Assembly (NCBI RefSeq): GCF_003369445.1
Contig: NZ_QRCU01000076.1
Coordinates: 1 to 64,000 of the forward strand
Length of the DNA: 64,000 bases
Reading direction: 5' to 3'
Source of the DNA: Arthrobacter silvisoli
GTDB taxonomy: Bacteria > Actinomycetota > Actinomycetes > Actinomycetales > Micrococcaceae
Position numbers and translations under genes: made by a program. This document shows, piece after piece, positions 27,801 to 42,800 of the stretch; the stretch's first letter is position 1, and the number at the start of each line of letters is the position of its first letter. A model generated the notes under the pieces. The model saw only the letters and a list, made by a program, of their open reading frames with translations. It ran no database searches and had not been told where the DNA came from.

Positions 27801-30800
27801 GTGCGGTCGAATCCACGGCCACCGCCGGCAATACCGCCACCGTCCGCTCCCCGGGCGTCTCGATCGGCGGCGTCACCATCGGCATCACGGTGTCCTTCGC
27901 GGAACTGTCCGGGCACACCTTGGCCAAGGCTACCGGCACCGTGACGGGCGCCTCCTCGATCGACGTCGTGGCCACGGCCGCCAACAAGGCCGACACCGAA
28001 ACGGTCCTGGTCTCGGGTTCCCTGATCGGCCTGAGCGGGGCCTGGGCCAGCTCCAGGATCACCTCGGACGCCTGGATCCGCGCGATCGTTGACGGCACCG
28101 CCAGCCTGGGCTCCACGGGAACCATCACCGTCAAGGCCCGCACCCAAGGCGAGGGCAACTACGCCAAGGGCATCGTGGACTCCACCAGCGGCGGGCTCGT
28201 CGACCTCAAGGCCATGGTGGCTGTGGCCCGCGTGGCCAACGAGGTCCGCGCCACCCTGGACGGCGCCGTCACCGCGGCCGGCAGGCTGGACGTCCTGGCC
28301 GACGCGCACAACAGCAGCGAGGCACGGGTGAAGACGGCCGCCGTCGCGCTGGTGAGCCTGGCGATCGGCGCGGCGGATTCAAAGATCGACGCCGGAACCC
28401 GCGCCACCGGGGCGGGCAGCATCGCCGCGGCCGGTGCCGACCTCAGCATCAAGGCCACCAGCGTCAACTCCGCCACCGCCTACTCCAACGTCATCACAGG
28501 CGGCCTGCTGGGCGGCGTGGCCGTCAGTGCCCCCGTCGCGGATATCTCGGCACCCACCGGAGCCCAATGGGACGGCCAGGTCACCGCCGGGCGCAACATG
28601 ACGGTGGAAGCCGACGCCACCAACACGGCCAACTCCACCGCGAAGGTCCTGGCCACCGGCATCGTCGGCGTCACCGGAGCCTCGGCCCCGGCGAACATCA
28701 CCACCGCCACCGTCAGCTACGCGATCATCGGCGGCGCCGCGAAGATCAGCGGCCTCACCCAAAAGCTCCTCGTCTATGCCCACGCGGTCAACCGGGCCAC
28801 GGCGGTGGCCGGCGGCAAGGGCATCGGCGCCGTCAGCATCGGCGTCATGTTCCCCAATGCCACGGACAAGGCCGTCACCAAGGCCGAACTTAACGGCGAC
28901 GTCGGAACCACCCACGTTGATCCCGCCGTCGGTACCGTGGGTGACGCCGGAGCCCTCACCATCGAGGTCAAGGCGATCGGCGACGACGCCAGCAACGCCA
29001 GCGTGGACAGCCTGAGTATCGGACTCGTGGCCGTCTCGGCCTCCTCCGCCGAGGCCCGCACCGAACCCGAAGTCCGCGCCCAGCTGGGCGGCGGCAAGGT
29101 CACCGCGACGCAGGGCGTCACCGTCCTGGCCCAGTCCCTCACCGACGCCGACTCCTACGCCTACGCTGCCTCCGGCGGCGTGATCGACATCCAGGCCGGC
29201 TTCACCGCCACGTCCTTCGCCAGCCCCAAAGTCTCCGCGATCGTCACCGGCGGCTTCGTCCAGGCAGGCGGGCTGCTTTCCATCACGGCACTGCACGGTG
29301 CGGCGCAGTCCCCGCTGTCCGACGGCACAGTGGCCGGCATCAACTGCAACGGCGCGGACACCATCTGCTTCACCCTGCCGCACGGCATCGGCACCGGAAC
29401 CACCGTCACCTACAGCGCCCCCGCCTCCTCGGTGCCGGGCGTCGCCGAAGGCACCGTCCCCAACCCCAACGCGATCCCGGGCCTCGGCGACGGGCGCACC
29501 TACGGCGTCATCAAGGTGGACAACAACACCCTCCGGCTCGGCGTCGAATTCAACGCAGCCGGCGTCGTCAACGCCCAGACGGGCACCCTGCACTTCGCCG
29601 CCGGCCACAACTTCCGCACCGGCGACCGGGTGGTCTACAACTGCAACGGTGGCGGCGCCCTCGGCACCCTCCCGGTGGCCGGCCTCGCCTGCGGCAGCTC
29701 CTACTACGTCTTCGCCGTGGACGAGTTCGACATCCGGCTCTCCACCACCCCGCTCGGCACCGCCGGCAGCAACGTGGTGACCTTCAACCCGAGCACGGCC
29801 ATGCCGGACGGCGCAACCTTCCAGGTGGCCGACACCACCGGACTGGACGGCCGCGCCGTGGTCTACCACGCACCGGCCACCATCGACTTCAAGTCCAGCC
29901 TGGTGGACGTCAACACCGACGGCAGCGGGCAGCTCCAGGACAACGACAACAACGGCATCGACCACGACAGCTCCTGGAACACCATCTACGCCCCGTCCCA
30001 TGGCGCCATCGACAACGCCGAGTACGTCTACACCGTGACCGACGGCCCGGCCATCGGCGGCCTGTTCAACGGCCAGCACGTCTGGATCGTCCTCGAGGAC
30101 CTGGATGGCCTCGGCAGCATGTTCGCCGCCGGCAACCACATGATCCGGCTCGCCGATTCGGCCTGCCACGCCGGAATCGGACAGTACGACGCCGACCCGG
30201 GCGCCGGCGTCGACCTCCACCCCTGCACCGAGGTCATGCAGATCATCGCCCTGGTGCCGAACACCAGCCCGGCAGGGCTGCGCGCCAACCACTCGCTGCG
30301 CCGGGTCGGCTACGAATCGATCGGGCTCGTCGAAGGCAACATGTACTTCATCGACGTCGTCAACGGCACCGATTTCCAGCTGCGCAACGCCGCCGGAACA
30401 CTGATGACCGGCTTGGACACCAGCAAGCTCGGCACCCACCGGCTGGTCAACGAAGGCATCGCCGCGGTCAGCGGCGGCACCGGCACCCAGCAGCTCTACA
30501 TCGACCTCGGCGCCGGCGCCCTGAGCGGCACCCCGCACGTGATGATCGGCGTCGGCGGCCCCGGCGCACTCCTGGCCGACCCCGCCGGCTCCACCAACGG
30601 CGTGGCGAGCGCAACCTCCACGGGCATCGGCGGCGGGCTCTTCCGCTTCAGCGACGTCTTCTCCGAGGTCACCTCCAAGCCCTCCCTCACGGTGGACGTC
30701 CAGGCCGGCACGCTGCGCGGCAACGCCGTCCTGATCGACGGCACTTCGTACATCAACGTCGCCGTCAGCTCCGTGGGCAAGGGGGGCGGGTTCCTCGGCT

Positions 30801-33800
30801 TCGGCGCCTCCAACGCCTTCGCCGACGCCGTCAACACCGTGCGGGTCTTGATCGGCAGCACGGCCAACATCTTCGCCTCCACGGACCTGCAGGCCACCGC
30901 CCTCGGCATCACCACCGCCAACGGCGAGGCCGTCAACCGCACCGGCGGGCTGATCTCCGGAGCGGACACCGACGTCGACCTCGAACTCGGGTACTCCGTG
31001 AAGACCGAGGTGGCCGGCACGCTCTACGCCAACCGCTCGCTGCTGATCGACGCCGCCGCCGGCTTCAACGCCAACGCACGGGCCTCCTCCGGCTCCGGCG
31101 GCCTGGGCACCAACGCGGACGCGAACGACGACAGCGGCCAGGGCGCGCAGATCGGGCACGACTACACCGCCGAGGTGGCCACGAGCCTTGGCGGAACCGC
31201 GAAGCTGCGCGGCGCCCAGGTCCAGGTCTCCGCCGGCGTCGGCACGGCCTTCGCCATCGACTTCACCGACGGCAGCATCGACGGCCGGGCGCTTGAGGCC
31301 CGCGGCGTCGCCCGCTCCGACGCCGACGCCTACGCCCTCGGCGCGGACTCCGACGCCGGCGCCTACGTCAGCGTCACGGACAGCGTCCTCACCAAGCTGG
31401 ACACCGGCTCCTACATCGAAGGCGAATCCGTCTACATCCGCGCCGCCCACGAACACCTGAACCTGCAGGCCGACGCGAACGCCAACTGCGGCTGCGGCGG
31501 CGGCGACACCGACGCCCGCGCCTACGTCTCCTTCACCGGCAGTTCCGCGGTCCAGGGCCTCGACGAATCCGTGATCCGCACGGCCGAACTGCACGTGGCC
31601 GCCCTGCAGTACTTCGACCGCCTGTACTACCACGCACACCGTTCCGGCGGGCTCTTCGACTTCGGCAGCGCCGACGGCGACATCAGCTACCAGCCCAAGC
31701 GCGACATCCTGTGGGAATCCACGGTGTACCTGCTGGGCGAACCCAACCCGGTGCTGATCGTGGACGCCAGCGGCAAGATCATCGCCAAGACCTACAACGT
31801 GACCGTCCGCTCCACCCAGTTCGGCCCGGCCCTGAACATCGGCGACACCGTCTCCGGCCCCACCATCTGGATCGACCCGATCCTCTACGACGAACTGCCC
31901 GCGGCCCTCTTCGAAGCCAACAACGCCGGAGGCGAATGCGACGCCGACTGCAACGGCCTCATCCACGGCAGCCTGGGCATCTTCTACATGCAGGAAACCT
32001 GGAACTCGGTGCTGATCCGCAACAGCTCGGACAAGAACATCGTCCTCAAGGGCACCACGGACCCGCAGAGCGTCTCCATCAACACGCTCAATTCCCACCT
32101 GACCAGCACACCGGAAGCGGTCATCAGCGTCTCCGTGGACAACGGCCCCCACGCGCCCCCGGCCACGCAATGGTTCTGGCACGTGCACCACATCTTCCCG
32201 GCCACCGGCGTGGTGATCGAAAGCCTCCGGCCCACGGCCACCACCGGCTTCGACCTCACCGTCGACGGCGACATCCGCAACCACATCGGCAGCACCCGCC
32301 TCAGCAACCAGCGCGGCTCCATCCTGCGCGGCAACGACGCCGGCACGGAGACGTTCTACAGCAACACCATCACCCTGGACTCGGAATCCGGCTCCCTCGG
32401 AACTGTTCCGAACCCGCTCATCCTGGTCCTCCTCCAGATCTTCCACACCGGCGAGCCCGGCGTCCCCGCGGTCCTCAAGCCCGTAGGCCTGGACGCCGAA
32501 GCGGGCCAGGACCTCTACCTGGACCTCACCGTGCTCCGGCGTGATTCCCTCACCGCCAACCCGGCCGCCATCAACCCCGTGATCGGCCCCATCAAGGCCG
32601 GGCACGACGCCGTCGTGATCCTGCGCGACAGCGGCGAAGGCATCAACGGCCCCGGCATCGGCGACGTCAACGTGGACATTTACACCCCGGACAACAAGCC
32701 GGCACCGTACGGCTCGGGCAGCGTCCTCGAAACGGTCCCCACCACCTGCTACTTCCGGCCCGACGGCGCAGCCTGCACCGGCGGCACGGACACCCCCGTG
32801 GTGGTGGGCGGCGCCGTCGTCGCTGTCGCCTTCGGCTCCGACCTCACGCCGATCAACGCGAACTACACCTTCAGCGACCTCCGCGCCGGCCACAACATCG
32901 CCGTCTTCCACCCGTCCGCCGCCACGGCCATGACCATCAAGGCCTTCACCGACGTCGACGCCCAGTGGAGCGACGACGACACCGGCGCCACGCACGGCGT
33001 GACCGACGGCTCCGGCAAGACCGACGTGCTGAACAACGGCAACATTTGGGTCATCGAGCAAAGCGGCAAGGGCGACCTGCGCGTCGGCCACATCCACGCC
33101 ACCGGCCTCTGCACCGGCCCCGCCGCGCTGTGCGCCACCCCGATCCCGGCCGACGTCCGGCTCGACTCGCCGGCCCGCATCCTCGACGCTGAACTCGACA
33201 GCGGCGTGCTGGACACTGACGACGACGGCACCCTGGTGGACGCCTACGACCTCGACATCAGCGGCAACCACAACGGCGTCGACGTCACCGGCCGCAACAT
33301 CACCCTCACCGCGGGCGACAACGGCCTGGGCGAGGCCGGCAGCGTCTCCGGCACCGGCGGCATCGGCCTGCCGGACAACTTCCTGGAGATCCAGGTGGAC
33401 GCCGTGGGCGGCTTCCCGTCCGTGGCCAAGGGCCTGCTGAACGCCCATGACCTCGCGGCCGACGACGACAAGACCCTGGGCATCTACCTCGACCAGGTGT
33501 CCGGGGACCTGCGGATCGGCATCGTGGAAACCGCCGGCGATGACAGCCTCAGCACCGGCAACGTGTCACTGCGCAGCCGGGCCGGATCCATCATCGACGG
33601 CGCCGCCAACGGCGCCGGGGACGCCGCGGCCGACGTACTGGGCCAGACGATCGACATCGACGCCCACGGCGGCTCGATTGGCACCGCCGCCAAGGACGTG
33701 GACATCGATTCGCTCCGCGGCTCGCCGTTCGCCTGCAGCAACGCCAACTGCGCCAACAACCCTGGTGGAACTTCCGACGCCGGCCTCGCCGCCGTCGCGG

Positions 33801-36800
33801 ACGACGTCGCCCTGGAAGCCGGCACCGGCATCTACCTGACGGAAACCGACGCCTACCTGCGCCTGGTCCTGGCCCACGCCGTCACCGGCAACATCCGCAT
33901 CACCGTCCGCGAAACCGCCGGACTCGATGAGGACCTGTTCCTGATCCGCGACGGCAGCGCCAACTTCGCCGAGGACAACACCACGGTGCCGGGCAACGAC
34001 GCCGACCACCTGCGCAGCATCCCGGCCGGTACCGTCTTCGCCGAAACCGGCAGCGTGGAGCTCCGCGTCGGCGACGACGTGACCCTCCACCAGAACAGCC
34101 AAATCCTCGCCGACCTTGGAATCGACATCCGCGGCGACTTCGGCAACGCGGACACCGGCGGCACCCTGGCCGTCCCGGACCCCGAGCACGGCAGCAGCAT
34201 GATCCTGCGTGGCCGGATCATCGCGGACTGCACCGTCACCCCGGGCGACGCCACTGGCGAGCCGATCGGCACCTGCGCTCCGAGCACCAGCAACCCCGTG
34301 CCCAGCCGCCAGGTGCACGTCTGGGGCGGCTCCGACGTCGACCTCATCCAGCTCGGCGACCCCTCCGGACTCGACCTGGCCCAGACCACCAACCCGGCCC
34401 TGAACAAGGAACAACAGGGCGATCCCGGCTACATCTTCCTGGGCTCCAAGACCACCATCCACGGCAACGCCACCACCGCCTCGAACTCCGCGGACGGCGA
34501 GGACCGCATCACGGTCTGGTACCTGCAGTCCATGAACGTGCTCACCAGCCCCACCGGCCTCGCCAATCCTGGCCTGGCAGGCAACGGCGCAGGGCACACC
34601 CTCACCCTGGACGGACAGGGCGAAAGCGACCACTACACCGTCTACACCAACGGCAGCCACGGCAACATCCGCAACTACGTCATCAACGTCCTGGACACCG
34701 GCGCCCCGAACGCAGGCGTGGACGAACTCGCCATCCACGGCTACAACAACACCGCCGCCGCCTATAACGGCTACCTGCCCGGCACCACCCGGAACGCCGC
34801 CACGGACGACATCTTCCTGCTGCGGGCCCTGAAGTGCATCGACAACGAGAGCCCCTTCGACCTCGGCACGGGCGTCCCGAGCACTTGCCTCAGCCCGACG
34901 GAAACGGCGGACCACCCGGCCTTCATCGCCCTCTTGGCCGGCAGCCTCGCTGCGGACGGCGGCATCGGCTCCTACCGCGACCGGACCGCCGGCAATGAAC
35001 CCAGCGCCCTGGTCCAGCGGATCAACTACGACACCGCGCTCAACGGCCGCATCACAGTCTTCGGCGAGGGCGGCAACGACGCCTTCTACGTGGACGACAC
35101 CTCCGCCACCATCACCTTGGACGGCGGCGCCGGCAACGACGTGTTCCAGATCGGGCAGATCTTCGGCACCCAGCGCGGCGGCCAAAACGCTCCCGACGGC
35201 GGCGCCCTCCTCCCGGCCGACACCTTCCCGGCGCTGGTCCCCACTACCCGCGGCTGGCTCAGCCCTGGGGCGCACGCCCCGCTGCTGGCCACCGGCGGCA
35301 CCGGCAACGACCAGTTCACCGTGTACTCCAACCAGGCCGAGATCCAGCTCAACGGCGACGACAACAACGACATCTTCATCGTGCGGGCCTTCGCGGTGGC
35401 CGCGGTCTGCGACACCGACGCGGACAGCATCGCCGGCTGCGGCCTGAGCGACGTGTCCTTCGTGCCCGCCGGCGGCACGTTCCCCACCACCGCTGCGTTC
35501 GGTTCCTGCGTCATCAACGCCGGCTACACCCGCTACGACCGCAACGGTGACGGCGTCTGCAACAACGCCGACGCCCACACCACCTTCAACCACCTCGCGG
35601 GCAGCAACGCCGACCTGGACAACACCAAGTGGGAAGACGACACCATCCCGCTGGACCTGAACGGCGTGGCGGTTCCCGTGATCGGCCTGGGCTTCTCCAC
35701 CTCCCGGCCCCTGGACATCCGGGCCGGCGGCGGCGAGGACGAGGTCCAGTACAACGTCAACGCCCCCGTCAACGTGGACGGCGGCACCGGCTTCGACAAG
35801 CTGGTGGTCCTGGGCACCGAGTTCGCGGACGACTTCGCCATCACGGACAAGGGCATCTTCGGGGCCGGCCTGAACGTCAAGTACACCACCATCGAAGTGG
35901 TGGAAGTGGACGGGCTGGAAGGCGACGACCAGTTCTTCGTCCAGTCCACCGCCTATGGTGTGGCGTACCGGGTGATCGGCGGCCTCGGCTCGGACATGAT
36001 CAGCGTGACCGGCGACGTCACCGCGGACATCGTGACCCGCGAACTCGAGGGCCTCAGCGGCGCCGTGGACCACATCGTCACCTCGCCCACCGACCCCGGC
36101 TACGACGGCCTCACCGCCGACGGCGTGCCCTACAACCTGGCCACCCAGGACCGCGGCATCGTGGTGATCCGGGAGGGCACCGGCGGCACCCGGGTCCGCG
36201 AAGGAGCCGCCGGCACCGCCGCCATCAAGAGCTACGCCTACTACACGGTGGAACTCGCGGTGGTCCCGACGTCGAACGTGTACGTGACCGTCTCCGCCGC
36301 CTTCGCGCCATCGCAGGAAGCTGACGGCAGCCTCACCAACCCGGCCCCGCTGCCCAACGGCCTGGGCGACACCGTGTGGCTGTGCGTGGGAACGGTGGAC
36401 GCACAGTGCGACGAGCTCTCCGAGTTCCAGCGGCACTACGTGGTCAACGGCGCGGTGGTGGACGAGGCCGGCCGGGCACTGACCCTGACCTTCACGCCGG
36501 GCACCTGGAACACGCCGCAACGCGTCTACCTCTGGGCCGTGGACGATCCCCGGGCCGAAGGCGACCGCACCGTGGTCCTGCAGCACAGCGTGATCAGCCA
36601 GGATCCCCGCTTCCACCGGGCCGCGGTCCGCCAGGTCAACGCCCTGGTCTACGACAACGACACCCCGGGCGTGTACGTCACCGAGGTCGAACCCGGCGGA
36701 ACCGCCACGGACGGCCGCACCGTGGTCATCGAAGGCAGCGCCCTGACGCAGCGCACCGACGACCTCCTGCTCAGCCTCGCCAAGGCACCCGCCCCGGGCC

Positions 36801-39800
36801 ACACCATCTGGGTGAAGGTCTGGATGGACGCGGACAGCCAGCGCCTCATCCAGCTCGACTTCAGCCTGGTCCCGGCCGGCCGCTGGCTCGCCTTCTCCGA
36901 CGGACACGGCGGCACCTACTACTCAGTCAGTTTCGATGCCACCAACTGGAGCACCCCGCTGCGGATCGTGGTCAAGGCCCGCACCAACAGCGACCCCGGC
37001 GACCCGCTGACCGCCGTCGTCAACTACGAACTGGACACCTTGCTCACCGCGCCTGCCGCGGCGGCCGCCTACCCGTTCCCGAACCTGCGAAGCGGCCTGC
37101 AGCGCACCGACGTGCTGGTGTACGACGACGAAACCCCCAATGTGGTCAGCCTCCCCACCGGGACGGACACCGTGGTGGTCAAGTGCGGCAACACCGCCTG
37201 CACCATCCCCGGCGGCACCGACGGGTACACCATCCGGCTCACCAGGACCCCCGCCGGCGGTGCCGGCGGGACCGTCCGGATCGCCCTGATCCCGGACGGC
37301 CTGGTGGACGTGGTCTCCGTGGGCGGCGTGGCCGTTACCCCGGCGGACTACGCGGTGGTGGGCGGGGACATCCCGGCCCGCGCCTTCCAGGGCGCCTTGG
37401 CCATCGCCGGGGCCACCATCAGCCGGGCCAACGGCAGCGACCTCGGCAGCTTCCTCGACGAAGGCTTCGCCGCGGGCCAGCGGATCACCATCTCCAGCTG
37501 CGGCGCGACCATCTTCACAGTGCTGTCCGTCAGCGCCAACGGCAAGTCCATGGTCCTGTCCGCCGCCCCGGCCTGCGCGGGCGGCGCCGGCATCAGCATC
37601 AACCGGATCACGCGCTCCGGCGCGTGGGACGGCACTGCCACCACCGAATTCGTAGGCGGCGCCTGGCGGCTGGTCCGGCCGGTTGTTGGACCGACGGGTG
37701 GCAGCTGGCTCGCCGACGGCTTCAGCGAAGGCCAATGGGTGCAGATCTGCCAGGCCGGCACCTGCATCCGGGCCAAGATCGCCGTCATCCGCGGGGACAA
37801 CGCCGGGCACGACGAGAAGCTGGAACTGCGCAACTTCGCCCTCAGCGGCGACTCCTTGGCCGGCTTCGGCGCCGGCGCCTTCACGGTGGTACGGATTGCC
37901 GCCGTCGTGGACTTCACCGCCGCCAACTGGTTCCAGGAACAGTTCATCGAACTCCGGGCGGACGTCGCCTACGAACAACCGCTCCAGCGGCAGGGCGTGA
38001 AGATCTTCCCGGCCGGCCAGCACCTGGTGTCCCGGCTGCGCGGACCGCTCGCCGTGGAGGGCGGCGTCACCGGTGCCGACCGCTCCCTCCAGTTGGGCCT
38101 GAAGCTTCCGGGCGAACGGGACCGTCCGCTGTTCGCGATCGCCGCCCAGGCGCCGGAATCCAAGCAGATCGACATCCTGAACATCTACAACGATTCCTCG
38201 CAGGCGAACGGGCGTGGGGCCATGAACAGCACCTCGCTGCGCGGCTTCAGCATGGCCAAGGACCTCGACTTCGGGGCAGCCTACGGCGGGGCCGAGGGCC
38301 AGACCTTCGGCGAACCGCAGGTGTTCCCGGGCGGCATCAGCTACGGCACCGTCCAGTTCGTGGACGGCCAGTTCGCCACCAACGGCGCCAAGTCCACCAT
38401 CGAGATCTTCAACCTGATGCTCGGCACCGGCAACGACCACCTGGACATCCAGGGCACCCTGCAGCCGGACGACGCCGTGAAGCTCACCGGCACCGTGGTC
38501 CTGGCCCCGTCCGTGGGCGAATACGGCTCCACCCACCGGGTCAGCCGGCCCGCCCCGTTCGACTGGAAGGCCCAGGGCTTCCTGGCTGGCCAGCCGGTGA
38601 CCATCAGCGGCCTCGCCGGAACGTGGAAGGTGCTCGGCTTCGGCGACGACGACCCGACGGACACCACCGACAACACGGTGATGTACCTGCTGCAGCTCAC
38701 CGGCCCGGCGGCCGTGGCCTCCACGGCCCTGCGCACGCTGGTGGCCGCGGACGTGCCGGTCAGCGTCACCGGCGCCGTCACCACCGTTCCGAACGCAGCC
38801 AACGACGGCGGAACGGTCACCCGGGCGGGCGGCAGCTGGATCGCCGACGGCTTCGTCGCCGGGCAGCTGGTGATGATTCAAGGCGTCCCGGGAGCCTGGC
38901 GGCTCACCGCGGTGACGGACCTGGTGCTCACCCTGGGCCGCGGAGACCCGCTGCCCGCCCTGAGCGGCAGTCGCACCGTGTTCGTTCCCGGACCGCACGG
39001 CGGCCTGACCACCGTCCACGGCGGCGGCAACTCCTTCATCCGGAACGCCTTCGACATGGAACGCTCCGCCCCCGGCGCCGGCGCAGGTGTTGGTGCACCG
39101 ACGGGGACGGGCCTGGTCCTCACCCGCCTGGACGGGCTGCCGTGGGCACTCACCGACTTCCTGCCGGGCAGCGGCTACTTCGCCCTGGACCCGTACGGCC
39201 ACGGCCCGCAGCACATCCAGCTGGCGGGGGAGTCCTTCACCCGGCTCATCCTGGGCTTCGGCAACGCCGCCTGCCCCTTCGCCGACCCTTTCCCGCACTG
39301 CGGCGAAGGCTCGGTCATGTACCTCTCCGGGCCCGTCTACAGCGGCCCGCCGGCGGTCGTCCCCACGGACGTGCACGCGGCCAAGCCCGTGGCCCTGACC
39401 GCCAGCGGCACCATGCAGCTGCACACTGACTACCTCGTCCGAACCGACGGCGGCTCCTTCCTCGCCGACGGCTTCACGGTGGGCATGCAGGTGCGCATCA
39501 GCGGCCTCGCCGGGCCCTTCACCATCAAGGCCCTCACGGCCACCACCATGACGTTCTGGAACGCGGCCCTCCGGCCCACCGTCCACCTCAACGCCGCCGG
39601 CGTGGCGGTCTGGGACGCGCCGGTCTTCACGGTGACCGGCTACGACCCGAACCGCGACGGCGGCCTCCTGATCGGCGGCGACACCATCACCGTCTGCAAG
39701 CTCGTGGCCCCGGTCATCGACGGCACGGCCGTCCCCTGCGACCTCGACGCAACCGCGGGTCCCGGCTCCCCGCTGGTGGTCTATGGCGACACCAGCCAGG

Positions 39801-42800
39801 ACGGCGTCTGGTACTCCGGCCACCCGTACGACGTCCTCGGCATGGAATTCGGCCCCAAGCCCTTCGACCCCTTCGTCAACATCCCGGACGCCGAGAACGA
39901 GGACGACGAGTGGATGCTGGGCCTGGCCAACCCCTACGACTACGCCGGCAACGACATCATCGACGCCTCCGGCCTCTTCGCCCACCTGGCACCCGCCCAA
40001 CTGCCCACCGTCGGCTTCACAGCCTACGGCGGACTCGGCGACGACCTGATCATCGGCAGCCAGGCCGGCGACCACCTGGCCGGCGGCTCGGGCGACGACG
40101 AAATCCGCGGCCAGCGCGGCGTCGACCACATCTACGGCGACTCCGGCGTCAACGTCAACGTCTTCACCCGGGCGCTGGACATCGCCGTCGTCGACCGCAG
40201 CCCGCTGCCGTCCGCCACCGGGGCCGGCTTCCTCAACAACGGCACCACCATCCAGCCGTACCCGTCACCGGTCCGGGACGACCTGCTGACCGCGGGCCGG
40301 GACCTGCTCTTCGGCGAAGGCACCGGGACTGTCGGCTCCACACCTGAACGCGCGTACGACGACATCGTTTTCGGCGACCACGGCGCCGTGATCCAGGACG
40401 TCGCGGACCCGAACGAACCCGACACCCGGCTGCAGAAGATCCGGACGACGGCGCTCGCCTCCGTCCTGGCGGTCGAGTCCCGTAACCTGCAGCGCGGCAC
40501 GGATGACATCATCTTCGGCGGCCTCGGCCGGGACCTGCTGATCGGCGGGGCCGGGAACGACATGGCCGACGGCGACGAAGCCGACGACCTCGTCCTCGGC
40601 GACAACGCCTACCTGCTCCGCACCGATTTCCTCAGCTACCACTTCCAGACCCTTTGCGGCACGCTCCTCTACAGCCGGAGTGACCAGCCCAACGCCTGCG
40701 GTGGAACGGTCACGGAGGACAACAGCGGCCTGCTCCTCGTGGACGGCACACCGCGCGCCTACCGCGATCCGGACGGCGCCCCCTGGTGGGCTGAGTACGA
40801 CGTCACGGAACTGTTCCACGACTTCGCCTCGGACGAGGGAAGCAAGTGGGCCGGCAGCTTCGGAAACGACTACCTGGCCGGCGGCGCGGGCCACGACGTG
40901 ATCCTCGGACAGCTCGGCAACGACGTCATCCAGGGCGACGGCGGCATCGAGCAGGCCTTCGCCCGCCTGGTGGACGACCCCACGGTGACCCTGCACGCGG
41001 GCGCCTCCCGCACCCCGCTGGGCTGCACCGGCGCCCCCGGCAACGTGGTGTGCGACTTCACCGGCGTGCTCGCCGTCGTCGCCTCCTTCGAGGCCGCCAC
41101 GGACGGCGAGGACTACATCGAGGGCAATGCCGGCAACGACGTGGCGTTTGGCGGACTTGGCCAGGACGACATCGTGGGCGGCAGCAGCGACTTCTTCTCG
41201 CTGGGTACCCCGGAACTCCGCCCGGATGGCCTGCCCTTCCCGGCTCTGGCCTACCTGCCCGGCGACGACCGCGGCGCGGACCTGCTGTTCGGCGGCGCCG
41301 GAACGCAGATCGCCATGAACAACCAGGTGAGCGGCGTGCCCGGCACCCCGGGCCTGCCCGGCGGGATCCTGGCCGACAACACGCTCCCGGCCAACATGCA
41401 CGCCCGCGACGCCGACACCATCGTTGCGGACAACGGCCGGATCATCCGGATCGTGGGCACCAACCACACGGACATCAACCCCACGGGCGCAGCAGGCACG
41501 GCCAACTACGTCACCTTCAACTACGACAACTACGGAACTCAGCGCATCGTGGTCCGCGGCGTCCACTTGCTCGACTACACCCCGGGCGGCCCGGACTTCG
41601 TCCCCGCCAACTTCGGCCAGGGCGCCGGTTCGGACTGCAACGGCTCGCCCACCCAGCCCACCTGCTCGATCGTCCTGGACACCGCCACCGGCACCTGGAA
41701 GTACACGCAGATCGGCGGCCGGGACGAGGTCCACGGCGAGTCCGGCGACGATACCGTCTACGCCGGGGCAGACCACGACGCCCTCTATGGTGACGCGCAG
41801 GACGACGACCTGATCGGCGGCTGGGGCAACGACTGGATCTCCGGCGGCACCGGAACGGACGGCATCCTCGGCGACGACGGGCGGATCTTCACCAGCCGCA
41901 ACACCGGCTGCTCGCTCGCCTCCAGCGCCGTGTGCACGCAGCTGGGCGAGCCGCTCTACGGCGTCTACAAGTTCCGCACCGTGGACCCGGACACCCGCAC
42001 CAGCGAAGGGGACGTCCTCAACGAGGCCATCTACACCCCGGGCCGGGTGCAGACCGCCACCATCAACGTTGCCGGCCAGCTGGCCAAGGCCGCGGACCTC
42101 ACCCCGTACAACCTGGGCGACAACGTCAACGCCAGCCAGCACCACGTGGCCAACCAGCCGCTCTTCGACGCCAACAACTCGGACGACATCATCTTCGGCG
42201 GCTGGGGCAACGACTTCATCCATGGCGGCGCGGGCGACGACGCCGTCTCCGGCTCCGAGGCGCTGGGCACCTCCTACGCCCAGCACTTCGACGCCGGCGG
42301 CAACGAGGCCAACGGCAACGCAACGGGCCTGGAACTGATCGACTACCTGCACCCGTACAACCCGGGCGATGTGCTGCACTTCGGCGCCGACACCAACGCC
42401 TGGCACAGCAACAACCACAACATGGGCCGGTTGGGCGAGTTCCTGCTCTACGACGAATACGATCCGCGCCGCGTCGTCCTCTTCAACACCGACGGAAGCG
42501 TCTGGAAGGGCATCACCCCGCCGTGGACCCGGCAGTTCTTCCTGAACAACGACGCCACGTCCGGCAACTGGGTGACCGCCTGCATCGCCGTCGACAACCA
42601 AGGCAACTGCACCGGAACCATCACCAACCAGCCCTCCGACGGCGACGACGCCATCTTCGGCGACCTCGGCAACGATTGGTCCGTGGGCGGCACCGGCCAG
42701 GACACCATCTGGGCCGGCTGGGGCAACGACCTCTCCAACGCGGATGACCTGCTGACCACCAACAACGGCCTCAACGACGCACCCGACGGCGTGAACTCCA

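Larger units (their letters stand above)
17330..28900 (+). repeat. Long array of degenerate beta-solenoid-type repeats
   Basis: The translated sequence repeats, at roughly 60-80 residue intervals, a hydrophobic strand such as VGVAGSLALNIITATTLA, VGIGASVAINIINNVVAA or VGIGAGLAINKVILRNEA, followed by a Gly/Ala turn and a VTVxA strand. The repeats are divergent at DNA level, so the array is old, not recently amplified. The pattern fits a right-handed beta-helix or other stacked beta fold of the kind that makes long surface fibres. Exact repeat boundaries need a profile comparison. Confidence 0.7.

Noticed and set aside
21086..33448. Very long minus-strand open frames (up to about 1,700 codons) opposite the giant gene
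   Set aside because: They mirror the high third-position GC of the plus-strand gene, have no ribosome sites, and translate to His/Gly/Asp-rich sequence without domains.
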